In this document: positions 32,146 to 43,271 of the stretch, in pieces
Layout of the letters: the number at the start of each line of letters is the position of its first letter
Position numbering within the stretch: position 1 is the stretch's first letter
Made by a program: the position numbers and the translations under genes
The notes under the pieces: model-generated
What the model was told of the DNA's origin: nothing
Seen by the model: the letters and a program-made list of their open reading frames with translations, nothing else
The model's database searches: none
From: Rostrohypoxylon terebratum
Lineage: Eukaryota > Ascomycota > Sordariomycetes > Xylariales > Hypoxylaceae
Length of the DNA: 64,000 nucleotides
Assembly (NCBI GenBank): GCA_022497145.1
Contig: MU385929.1
Coordinates: 62,001-126,000 of the forward strand
Reading direction: 5' to 3'

Positions 32146-33170
32146 CTACTCTATCACGCCACCCCGTTTCTTTATTACCTCCATCAAGTACTCGAACTCG
32201 GCGGGACTCACGCGACTTACGCTCAGCCGAATCTGCTTCAACATCTGCATATTCTCGAGCGGCTGTCCCGGTTTGCCCATTTCACGAAGTTCTTTCAGCC
32301 CAATCTGCTGTTTGAACTTGCTGCGAAACACGACGTGCACGACACTCCATTTCGGATTGTCGGGTTTCGAGCTAGCGTCATAATACGCCGTCTTAGGATC
32401 ATGTGCCGACACTACACGGGGTGAGAAGTGTGTCCGCGAAACTCGGGATAATGCGGGCAGACTTACAATCAGGGGAATGCTCTTGCACGATCTCCATGGT
32501 ACCTACAATACCTGGCTCCTTGCAATTCGAGTGATAGAAGAAGGCTATATCACCTTTCTTCATATCCCTAAGGTTGTTTCGGGCGACATAGTTGCGGATA
32601 CCTGGGAAATATCATAAGTACTCAGGCATGTTCAGTAGAGTAGGGATTGGTAGGTAGGTGGTTCAGATAGAAATAAGATCTTACCATCCCATGGTTCAGG
32701 TTCTGTTCGTGATTTGAGGTCATCGATGGAGAATTTCACATCGACACCCCTCTCAATTCGTGACTCGGGCTCAGCTTTCATGAGCCAGTATGACTTTTCT
32801 GAAGAATCGGGGGTCTCCTCTGTCTCGGTTTTGGAGACAGAAGTTGGCTGTGCGGCATCTTTTGCCTTTGCCCCTGCCTTAGTCTTCTTAGCTGTCGCTT
32901 TCGGCTTCGAGGGTTCCTAAGATAATTATTAGATTGAGTAATCTGAAGATGAATGGAACAATGAATTCTCACTGGAGATGGTTTTATATCTGGTTTCTTT
33001 GGCAGGTTCTCTTTTCTCGCTTTAGAAGATTGAGGCGTATTTGCTTTGGACGATTTGGCCTCGGCAGTCTCATTGATTGATTCCGGCGCTGATGGTTTTC
33101 GACGCGTCGACCTCCTCAGGTTTGCCGCATCCGGCGCGGCCTCGATCTGGCTTGCTTTTCTTTTCACCAT
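32146..33170 (-). CDS. EVE-domain (PUA-like) nuclear protein, THYN1 type
   Basis: Four exons (33170-32973, 32916-32685, 32601-32467, 32411-32146), phases 0, 1 and 1, give 276 residues. The first about 120 residues are basic and disordered (MVKRKASQIEAAPDAANLRRSTRRK), like a nuclear-targeting tail. The EVE domain follows: SYWLMKAEPESRIERGVDVKFSIDDL, EPWDGIRNYVARNNLRDMKKGDIAFFYHSN, GTMEIVQEHSPDLSAHDPKTAYYD, NPKWSVVHVVF. EVE domains are PUA/YTH-related modules that bind modified bases. The human homologue THYN1 is nuclear. The exact ligand is unknown. The architecture matches the family, with the fungal addition of a long Lys/Ser/Pro tail. Confidence 0.9.
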
Positions 33171-33674
33171 TCTGAAATAATTGACGCCGGTGGGGATAGA
33201 ATTTGAGAATGTTGTCAGGTATTTGTGATACCGAGGTCGAATTGAAAATAACATAAATAACACAGAGATAAATGAATAATGGTCGATTGATATCCAATTG
33301 AATGTTACTGAGCCCTGGTCTGTCTCGACTCTCTATTCGCGAACTTGTACGTAGTAGCAGACCTAAACAAGCACAGACCACCATATAATACCTTTAATAG
33401 GTAACCCCTAGAAAAGGGGGAGTTCACAGTTGGCACTAAATAATATGTAGGTAGGTCTGAGGTAGGTATCAAAAGCGTGAAAGTCAACCTTGGAACATTT
33501 CCAATCACAAATAATGGATATAAAGGCATTTCTAATCAGTAAGGGAGTAGAAAGATTTTATTCAAACTACTAAGGTAATTATACATAGATAAGTATCAAG
33601 GAAGACCACCTACCTTACTTCTCACACTTCCCATTTATTAATAAGTTTCCGTAGTAGAGCAAGCAACTGGGTGC
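33171..33674. other. Intergenic
   Basis: Promoter of the EVE gene and 3' flank of the secreted-protein gene. Nothing else seen. Confidence 0.5.
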
Positions 33675-34265
33675 TTAGCAATGATCATCGTCGAAACCGA
33701 CGAGGATGTTCCAGTTTGCCGCGGAAAACTTCTGGCCTCTGACCCTGTTAGTAGCGTCATTCGACCGGCAAGTATCTAAGATGTCTTGCGCGTAGTGGTT
33801 CCACAACATGCAATTCTCCTCGATGGGAACCGAATTATCATTGCACCAGTGGATCGCGCTCTTGTACGAACAAGAGATGCGCGTGCACACCCGTGGACCG
33901 GCGCCCATTGTACACCTACCGGTCCCGGCATGCTCCTTGAGGTACTCGATACCTTCTTCGATCCGGAACGCTTGGGCGTACCAGATGTTGTTAGGGTCGC
34001 ATGTCAGCCAGGCCTCGCCGTCTGCAACAGCGGTGCTATTGGTCTTGGGCCAGGCGAAGCTAGGGTTCGCCCTATGGATCTGGGCATCGATATCTTGGAT
34101 GTCGATGCCGGTAAACTTCATCTCCGGTCCGTTTTCGGTGATGTTGCCCGTCCAAGTAAGATTGGTTAGGCGGTAACCTTCCGGAAGACCGATAGAGGGT
34201 CTCATGGCGCCTGCCAAGGTGGCAACGCAAGAAAGAACAGATACAAAAGCAGTAGAAGTCTTCAT
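33675..34265 (-). CDS. Small secreted cysteine-rich protein (effector-like)
   Basis: A single exon of 196 residues from ATG 34265. Residues 1-20 (MKTSTAFVSVLSCVATLAGA) are a signal peptide. The mature part has eight Cys, enough for four disulfides (WLTCDP, GRCTMG, RVCTR, SCSYK, HWCNDN, ENCMLW, DTCRS, and the last residue), and one Asn-Leu-Thr plus other glycosylation sites. The block RVCTRISCSYKSAIHWCNDN and the end VRGQKFSAANWNILVGFDD resemble a family of secreted fungal proteins seen in plant-associated species, for which I know no function. It has no transmembrane or GPI signal. It could be a host-interaction or antimicrobial protein, but nothing in the sequence decides this. Confidence 0.8.
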   Translation of the reverse strand: MKTSTAFVSVLSCVATLAGAMRPSIGLPEGYRLTNLTWTGNITENGPEMKFTGIDIQDIDAQIHRANPSFAWPKTNSTAVADGEAWLTCDPNNIWYAQAFRIEEGIEYLKEHAGTGRCTMGAGPRVCTRISCSYKSAIHWCNDNSVPIEENCMLWNHYAQDILDTCRSNDATNRVRGQKFSAANWNILVGFDDDHC

Positions 34266-35149
34266 CCTGTTGACGGTTGAATGAAATATGATGTGTTTGA
34301 GTGGTATTTGTTGTATTTTTTGTATTTGTATTGGATTTGAGTTTTGAAGTGAGTAGATGAAAAGTTGATGGTTAAAAGAAGTGTGAATGAACTGATGAGT
34401 GAAGTGAATGAGAGAAATATGCTGATATATTCTCAGGTATTTATACACACGAAGAATCCACAGCCGTTGAGAGCCTGTATCAAGACAGTCTTCACTGATT
34501 CGACACATGGTGGCTGGCTCCTACTTAGGTACGATTCAAAACTCATATTGTTGAGTAACAGGGACATCAACACTAAACATGTACCTCGAATGTTTGCGAG
34601 CGATCCTTCGAGAAAGATCGTGAACTAAGATGGCGAACCAAATATACTTGATTCCCAAATAGGTAGGTGTCGAAAGCCTTAGGACCATGAATACAAGATT
34701 GGGTGAATACGGTGAAGCTATTTTTCATCTAACATACTACCTATTTGATACCTAAGTACCCGATTGATCAGTCAGGAGGCTTGCATTACATGAGATATGC
34801 CTAGGTAGTAGGTGGACGGTCCCAAGGTGATGGTCTAGTAATATTACCGAGTAACAAATAACAAGGGCCTTTGTTGGGTAAACTTGAATCCTACTCTTTT
34901 TGTTCGCTTTGAGTGTAAAACATAGAGTTCAATATCTAGGTAAGAAACTTAATGAATATAAGGGAGGTATGTCTAAGATATATCAGACACTTGACGCGAT
35001 TTGTGGCAAGCTCTTGTACTTACAGCTTCGATATTGATCACTCGCGCATACCTACTAGGTATTACGTATATGCATGTTCGCCTCGATACCTGCATTCTAA
35101 TACAGTTCACCCTTTCCAGTTGCCTCATGTCATTATATGATCTAGCTCA
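34266..35149. other. Intergenic
   Basis: AT-rich with TAGGTA/TACCTA words. No gene seen. Confidence 0.5.
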
Positions 35150-35919
35150 CTAGACACTACTGTCCCCCCAAGATCTTGCCAAATCCAGGCCATGTCGCTC
35201 AATCTTTGGGGTTCCAAGAGTAACCCGCTTCTCTCTGCCTGGGGAGACGATGACTCCGGGTTTCATGACATAAGCCTGTATGATGCCGCCAGACTGCTTC
35301 GTGTACTCGAGGATCCGTGATTCAGCATCACCCTCTATCGAGGCGGCAGGTTAAATTTGATGAAATTAGAAGAAAAACGCTTCGAAGGGGCGTCTCCGCA
35401 TCGGACCATAATCTGTTAGGCCAGCATCAGCTAGGTTAATTGATTCGGCACCATAGCCGGGCTCCGAGGGGCATCATGGCCGCTGACATAAACCAAACGG
35501 AGAGGTCTGTTTGGATCTTTCTTTTCTAAAACTTGTAAGGGTCTGAATGTCCGTTATATAATAGTCATGGGAGATCTTGGTTGCGTCCTCCAATGATGTA
35601 GTCTTGAGTTTCATCGGCGTCGCCGCGATCGTCCTATTTGCCCATTGGTTATCTATCGAATAACGAAAAATAACGAGTACGATTTCTTAACGAGTATATA
35701 CCAGATACAGGAGTCCACGTCTTCTAATTCTCTCTTTACATGAGTCGTATAGTTCTCGAAATCGTCACAAACAATCTTCTTTAGCTTTGGAGAATCCGGA
35801 GGTAGGGGCTATTCACGCCGGCTAAGAGCAATAACTGACGTGATGGAAGGATGGACGATAGCTTGACGAACGAGCTTCGAGTCGACAAATACGGTTGAGC
35901 CACCTATTACAAGCTTCAT
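35150..35919 (-). pseudogene. Decayed NAD(P)-binding (epimerase/NmrA-like) gene
   Basis: From ATG 35919 the minus strand reads MKLVIGGSTVFVDSKLVRQA, a degraded Rossmann glycine motif (expected GGSTGFVG), then HPSITSVIALSRRE, an in-frame TAG, and PKLKKIVCDDFENY and ELEDVDSCIW. Further pieces appear in shifted frames: KTTSLEDATKISHDYY, DPNRPLRLVYVSGHDAPR and, at the 3' end, AESRILEYTKQSGGIIQAYVMKPGVIVSPG. Together they follow the order of a roughly 250-residue fungal NAD(P)-binding protein, but with at least one stop and several frameshifts. A clear dead gene, not an intron-rich one: no splice sites restore the frame. Confidence 0.7.
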
Positions 35920-38900
35920 ATTGATCAACGGGACGGTGAGTCGTATTCACTAGATATAGATGCGACAGCAGCGAATGGCTTAGAATCTATTCTGTAATAC
36001 CTACCAGGTACTTACCTACCTACTTAGGTACCTACCTATTATCATTTTTCTTTGTCATCGAGACATTGAGACAGGTCATAGTACCTACCTAGGTACTTGC
36101 CTACTTTTATTATAGTAGTAACGGTCAACCGAAGTTCTTGAACTCCGAGATCGTCAGAAATTTTCGTTGGCTTGTTACTGCTTTCTGATGTCCGTCCACC
36201 GTCCCCCGCTAACCTCACCAACACTTTTCGAGTAAAGTTTTCAAGTAATTGAATACACTAGGTAACCGTAGCTCTTGGAAGTCGTGGATATCAAATAATT
36301 TACTAATAATCAAGGTACCGACAAGAAGCGTGGTGTGGGTAAGATTGTCCCCCTGGAAGACCAAAAAGAAAGTGATGGATCAGACGCACCGCACGGATAA
36401 TAGAATCTTACCTACTAGGTACTCGACCCGACAAACAAAAAGCAATTGCTGCATTGTAACACCTGAGCATTACCTATGATCTGATAAAAGCCCGGGAATC
36501 TTACATGGTACATAACATGTACTATGCAAATAGATGACTGCACACATGGTCGTGTTGTTCCGCCATGTTGACGATGTGTCTCACACCATCCCACCTACTT
36601 ACGAAGCTCGAGAGTTCTCGCTCGTATATTTGGGAGATTACTCTGTACGTATAGGCAAACATAACATCAATCAATGGTCAGCAAGCTGTGGAGCCTATAA
36701 TAAATATTTACCAAAGTGCTGTTTATACTGCAGCAAGTAATAGATTGCAAGCCTCTCATTTTATATCCATCGGTGGATAGGTACTGTAGATAGGTGTGCA
36801 TGAAGATAGGGAGGGTATTAGAAGCAGCTTATTCACACTAGTGTCCTATTACGTGCTATCTACGATGGATGTTAGTAGTATAATATGTACCGTACACAAG
36901 TTGGGCGCCTGCGAGACGGTGGAGCCAAGCGGGCTACCTGCAATAGGAAGATTCCGATGGAGATGAGCAATCCTGAGAACTATCCGCTGGGCGTCGGGCA
37001 AAAACATCCAATCTGTGTACTTGCAATTCTTAATACCTACCTGAGTCTTAGGTAGGTAGGTAAGTGTAGTGGTGTAGTGGTGTAGTGGTGTCGGTAAAGC
37101 ACCAGGTTCTAATAAAATGAAGCCAGATCGAGTTAAATAAAAAGAGTTCGAATCCTAGGCTCCGAGTTCTCATCGCCAAGTGGCAAGGTGGTGCGTTACC
37201 ACAATTCCAACCCACGGACATCTACCCAAGGCACATGGGCATCTTAAGGTAGGCAGATACCCTACCTCGCAGCTTATACCATTTGTTATCTGTCTTCTTA
37301 GTTATTGGGGGGTGGGTTCGTCGAATTTGACGCCCGTGTCAATAATTTCGTCGTTAGAGACACAAAGGGTGACAGAATGACAAAGTGACAAGGTGACAGG
37401 GCAAGATGACGCTCACTCGAGCGGCGGGAAACAAAGTTTCGATTGGCTACGACATAGCTCGAAGCCTCTCTAGCCCGTTTACATACGAGATTTGTCCTCG
37501 ACTAGGCAGGCTAGGTAGGTAGATAGGTACTAGGTAGGTAATAGAGGCTTTACGCACGAAGCTTATCTGCATTCTATTCCAAACCCAATACCAAAATAAA
37601 TAAAAAAATTAACAAACGCAAAAAATAACGAACCAGCGGAGGAAGCTTCTGACGAATTCGGGCTGTCACAAAGCACGCCCGTTCCCATTGGCACATGGGG
37701 CACCACTTAGCGGACAATTTCGGTACTAGACTGGGAGCTCGAGACATGATCAGCCAGTGATGAAAATGGCGAGACGGAAAAAAAAGAGGAAAAAACACCC
37801 TCAAAAAAGGTCCGTCAGTAGTATCGAAAGCTACCTATCAATGACAACTTGAGTCATGAGATAGACAGTAGGTGGGTAGGTCAAGTAAAAAATAATTTTG
37901 ATCAAGTGGCATCCATGGTATTGTACATGTAGGAAGTTAGTGGTGAATGGTAGGTGAGGTAGGTATGTAGGCATTGTAACCGATTTTCCCTCAGGTCCTC
38001 TCTGTTGCTCTCCGTTTTCCCTCTCGCCCTACTGTACCCAGAAGGCCCATCTACCACCCCTTGCCCGTTCCCTTGTGACCGTCTGTCTTCTCTTTTTTCT
38101 CTCTCTCTTTTCTTCCCTCACTGTTCTTTTCTCCTCACACTTTTCCCCCTTCTTTTTCTTCTCTCGTCCGTTCCTCCTCTTGTTCTAGCACATCGAATTC
38201 TCGATCGTGCGGTCGCTGTTGTTTTGTCCTAATGATGAGCTCCTTTCCCACTTACATGAAAATACCCCAAAACGGTATTGGTTCGGATTAACTAATTGTA
38301 CCTATGTACTATCGAGGAGAATAGCTCGACCAGAGAACCCGGGCATTGGCGATACGGGGGATCCAATTCATTCTCACGATTTTCACACGACAAGATAGAG
38401 TCGCAAAACTGTCTCTTTTTTCATTGATCAACTCCTTGAGACGGGAGCTGGTTGAAAAGGACGGCCCTGTACAATATGAATGGGCACCCAACGTTGCGCA
38501 AACGGCCATGACCAACGATGGATTCTCGACTAGGATAATAAGTCTCCGCCATAAAGCTGCAAGGATCAAGCCATCGGAACACCCAACGACGACCACATCA
38601 AATCTTTACGGAAATGAGCGTAAGTTTGTTCAGACTCCAGAGTCCTGACCAACAGCTATACCACTATTCCTGTCCCTATTACTAGGCTGTCACAAATCTT
38701 GTGGCGTGAACAATGCGTGGGATCGGGATCTCGACTCATTCAACTACCATGAAGTAGGGCCGAGCCTAGCAACACCATATGTCACTTATACTCAAGTACA
38801 TACCTACTACCTACACATGGTACCTACGTCTAGGGTTTCAAAATTCCTGCGGCATGGAGATTCCCATTTTATCCCCCGTGGCACAAACGCACGGAGAAAG

Positions 38901-41343
38901 TTGTGCCCCAGGCTATTAATGGGACAGACCTGGCATTTCATACTGCCAGAGTGAGAGGATGAAAGAAAGACCAGAAAAGAAGAGGGGATTCTTCTCTGCT
39001 CTATTGATCGGCAGGCAAAATTGCAGGTCGAATCGCTCGCATTTCTACCTACCGAAAGAGTATCCTCTTTCATCATTTGGCCGGCAACCAAGGGACCACC
39101 GCATTTCTTGTTGACCCTTGCAACCCGTAGCAATGGATCACCGGGGCGTTCCCATTGGCCCCACACGCAGCCATCACAAGCGGGATCGCTTGCGACTTAC
39201 ATGCATTTATACAGAGTGGGATGTCAGCATACATATTATCATACATACCATACACATCATACATATATGTGCCGACCTAGCCCTGCATAGGTATACACAG
39301 ATATACGCGGGCGACGCTTGAGTGCTCGTTTCTTTCTAGACGAGGAGCACCAGTCGAAGAACACATTCTATGCTGTACCCGGCTAATTGTCGCGAGTATC
39401 GCGGGCTAGCGCGCAACTGGAGCCTCTCACACACCCGCGAGACATATTTTCACCGTCCGGAGGTTTCATTTCTAAGGCCAGCCACCAAGCCTCTTCACGA
39501 TGAATATTCGCGCGAACATTGAGCCGTTACGGCAATATGGGCTGCACCAGCGCCGGACGTCCTGAGTGGCAACCGCCAGATTCAGATGTGCGAGACAAGC
39601 TGGTGTCAGGGAGAACGTAATCGGCTACGAGGGATGAAGTTTCCAAATTGCTCGAGTTAGCTCTTTCAACGCCACACTTCCTCTTCTCATTGATCCAGGC
39701 CCAAGTCTTCCATTGACTATACGGTGGTCGATATGTAGGATCTGGGCTAGACCTTACTGCTTACGAGCTCATCCGTTCATGCTGGGAACATGAGGGTGGT
39801 GCGAATCTTTCGACTTATCTATGGGATGACCTTGGTACCTTTTCGAATTGGCCTTAGTACCGGGATTTCGGTCCCTTACCCTGCATCTGGAAATTTTTAA
39901 GACGCAAAATTGACCAGAGAAGAGCACTGAACCGAAGACACTGAAGACAACTTCATACCATTTTCCTACTGGATTACCGATTACCTAAGAGACATGTTGG
40001 GATTCGAAAGCTGACGTTTGGTCGATATATTCCGTTGGCTCAACGTACGAGTGGAAGCGCTGTCCTGACCCGGCCAGCCCGGCCTGTGGCGATATTGGTA
40101 ACAGCCGCGTGACGAGACGGTACACCCTGGTTTACTGAGACAAGTTTGACCACTCTTCTCATCCACTGATCATTAGCGACCGGCCATTTTCTGCTTACGA
40201 GACGAAGGTGCCCTGTTGAAACGTCCCGCTGGATATACTCGGGACTAGCTCACGTCGTACTGGGACGCTGGAAGACCATTTGCTTAGTTTCTGACCTGAT
40301 CTGACCAGGTAACATCCCGATCATCAACGAGGTCGACGTATCCAATAGGGTTTCTTTCTATATTTTCCCGTCGAGCTATCTATTAGCTGGCTACCTATTA
40401 GGTGGATAAGTCGCTACGGAAGTAATACCAAGAGATCAAGGGGAGTGCTCATATATTGAAACAAGACACCCGGCATCCCGCAGAGTTGTGAAGGGGCGAG
40501 AAAATGAAAAAAAAAAAAGACGAGAAGGTGAAAAAAAAGACGAAAGACTGAAGCTAAGAAATGCGCCAAAACGCCATTGGCTCATTAAAAGGTTTAGTGG
40601 AGACCGGATAGTCACCGGATTTCCAAGTTCCAAGTTGTGATCTGTCGGGTACCTGGGTATATTTACCTAGGTAAAACGTCAAGTTATCCGACAAAGTCAC
40701 TTTTTTTCTCTTTTTGCCCTCTTTTTTTACGTGGTTTTATTTCAAAGTACATGTCACCGTATCAAGCTGATACTCCCTTCTTGATTCTACCAATAGCAAT
40801 GCTTTCCGGTGTATTAAAATGGGGCTTCTGGAGTGGGGTCATCTTGCTATTATCTTTTGGCCAGTCAAAACTCAATATCTTGCTAGGTTCCACTCTTTTC
40901 GTCTCCTTTTCTCATTCTGACCACTGAGCAGCTTTGAATTTTTTTTTCCTCGTTCATTTTCCTTGAACGCCCTGAACGCCCTAATCGCGCATACACTAGA
41001 CAAGCGCAGGATTGCTCGGATTTCTCATCGTTTCCCGTTCTAAGCCTGTATTGGTCTAGCTCGAGTGGGTCAAGGTAGCACTGCTGCTCCTCTCGGATTG
41101 AAGGAGGACAGGCAATCAGCCAGAAGAAAATTCTTGACCTACCCAGACCTTCAATCCCATCGCACAGCTCCCAGTCAGTCAAAGTCCCAGTCGCCAGTCG
41201 CCAGTCACCAGTCGCCAATCCACAGTCCAGTCGCAGCTCCTCTACTAAGCTCCGGCTACTAAGAAAAAAAAAAGAGAGACGAAACGAGGAGCGCGTGTTT
41301 TAAGCAAGCCATTCATTCTAAGCACACTGTCCCGTCCAAGGTC

Positions 41344-41374
<31 letters not shown>

Positions 41375-43271
41375 TAGACCGGCGTTGCGTCTCAAACGTG
41401 TTTCCCTTTGCCTCTGCCTCTGCCGCTCTTTGCCCTTTGCCTTTGCCTTACCAGTACCAGCTTGCCAGCTTGCCAGCTTTACCCAGCTTACCTACCTGCT
41501 AACCGGCCCAAACGCCCACCGCCCCCTTCTATCCCTTCCCTCTCGCGCACCGCAACAAACAAAAGAACGAGAACTTGGAACTGGCGAGCCTTTCTAGGTG
41601 TGTCGTCAATCAACCATACCATCAGTCTTTAGCTTAGGTAGGTCAGACCCTGTTATCCATTATTGCTATCTCTATATCCCTTTCTGTCTGTCTATTCCGG
41701 TACCTATGTTGTTCTCTGTCTTATTATTTCGTCATCGTTATATTTGTTGTCATTGTCATTATCTTGGTTATCGTCATCTTCCCCTTCACTTGGGTCGGGA
41801 TCTATCCAGTCTAACCAACCCCTTCGTCCATCCATCCATCCAACCATACATCATATCCTATCCTATCTTGTCTTAGGTATTTGGGTATTTTCCCTAATGC
41901 CGTATGCGTGTGTGTATGTGTGTCCAAATAAGCGCTACCACTCAGACGATTTGGGTCGTCCCCGTTATCCGCCGCCCGTTGCCCGTTGCCCGTCACAGCT
42001 TCGGTCGGCATCCTTCAAGCGTCGGATGATGCGCAGTGCGCAATGCTGCATTGAAGCGATCGGTCTCCCGTCACCAGCATCCGTCCCTACACCCATACAC
42101 CTGGGTACCTAACCATCCATACATCCATACACCCATACATCCATACATATCCGTACATGATGACGACAAGGTGTCCGATACACTTGACATGGCACTCCAT
42201 CCGTCGCCCGTTATACCCATCACCCGTCTCCCCGTCAATCCGCCCATTCCCGTATTTTTAGAAAAGGCTTCCGTATCTATCCACGCGTCTACTAGGTATA
42301 GATATATCGGATAACTTTGGTTCGGCTACCTATTCCCAAGCGGGCGGGAGACCACTGCGCCGCCAAAGGATTTGCTGCCTTCTGCTTTTTTGGCATTGCC
42401 GTTACTGTCCCTCCACGCTTCCCTTTTTGACTATACCTAGTATGCTTAGGTATTATGTATTTTCCTAAGAGTTTTTATTACTAAGGTGTCGTAAATTCAA
42501 TGTTGTTATTCTCACTACTATCATTTTTGCTACCTGTTTTGGTACCTATGTATTTTTCCTCTTCCCTACCTACTACAGTAGGTAGGTAATACAGGGCAAA
42601 GTTGGCTCTGTATTTTGTGGATAGAGTGCACAGTCCTTACGGTACTTCTCATACGGTGCATTGGCACATGCGATCCTTTTAGGTAGCATTACAGCACTAC
42701 GTCGCTACAAATGGCACTACGAGCAGCCCTGGAGCACAATATTTGGGATCTACCCCCTGTTACCTACCTACCTGGTAACGAGTCTTGGAGCATCGCCCAA
42801 ATCCGTTCTGTGACTGTTGGTGTGATTTGCAGCGCCCTAGCACTCTGCTCGCAGCACTGTACTTTTTTTTTTTTTTTTTTTTGGATTTAGTTGACTTCAA
42901 GGGTTTTGATCGCGCTGAGTGCTCAGCCCATGTTCCCCGTGGATGTGTCCCCCCCTTCTATTCCAAACACTGAACACATTGAACATTGGACACCCTACCC
43001 TATCTTCCCCCAACCACCGAAAATCTGCGACAGTGCCAACTCCATTTCCACCGATCGCACCGCGACAGCTCATCCACCCCAAAATTCCCTAATCGACTCG
43101 CGACGCGACTTTTTTTTTAATCCATCGCGACACTCGTCGCCCGTAACACTATCATTACTTATTTATTATTATTTCATCTCAATGCACATGTCGCTACCTA
43201 TATACATATATTAATTACTGACATAGCGTGAATTATAGTCAGATGGGTTCCTATTTGCGACTCCATCCGTC
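35920..43271. other. 7.3 kb gene-poor region upstream of SWI1
   Basis: No conserved protein found on either strand. Contents: dense TACCTA/TAGGTA words (about 36000-36110, 37490-37550); a GTGTAGTG tandem repeat (37070-37095); GTGACA-type repeats (37365-37400); CATAC-type repeats near 39240; a 7-bp tandem ACGGTCC array (about 41346-41373); CCATACAT repeats (42110-42150); and an 18-20 nt T run (about 42861-42881). Pyrimidine-rich tracts at 38090-38170 and in the final 1 kb look like a transcribed leader of SWI1. Confidence 0.5.
41346..41373 (+). repeat. Tandem 7-bp ACGGTCC repeat
   Basis: Four perfect head-to-tail copies of ACGGTCC, about 1.9 kb upstream of the SWI1 start codon. Function unknown, possibly a simple minisatellite. 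Confidence 0.6.

Noticed and set aside
37070..37165. tRNA-like sequence (GTTCGAATC loop)
   Set aside because: The loop lacks a pairing T stem, and no acceptor or anticodon stem can be drawn.
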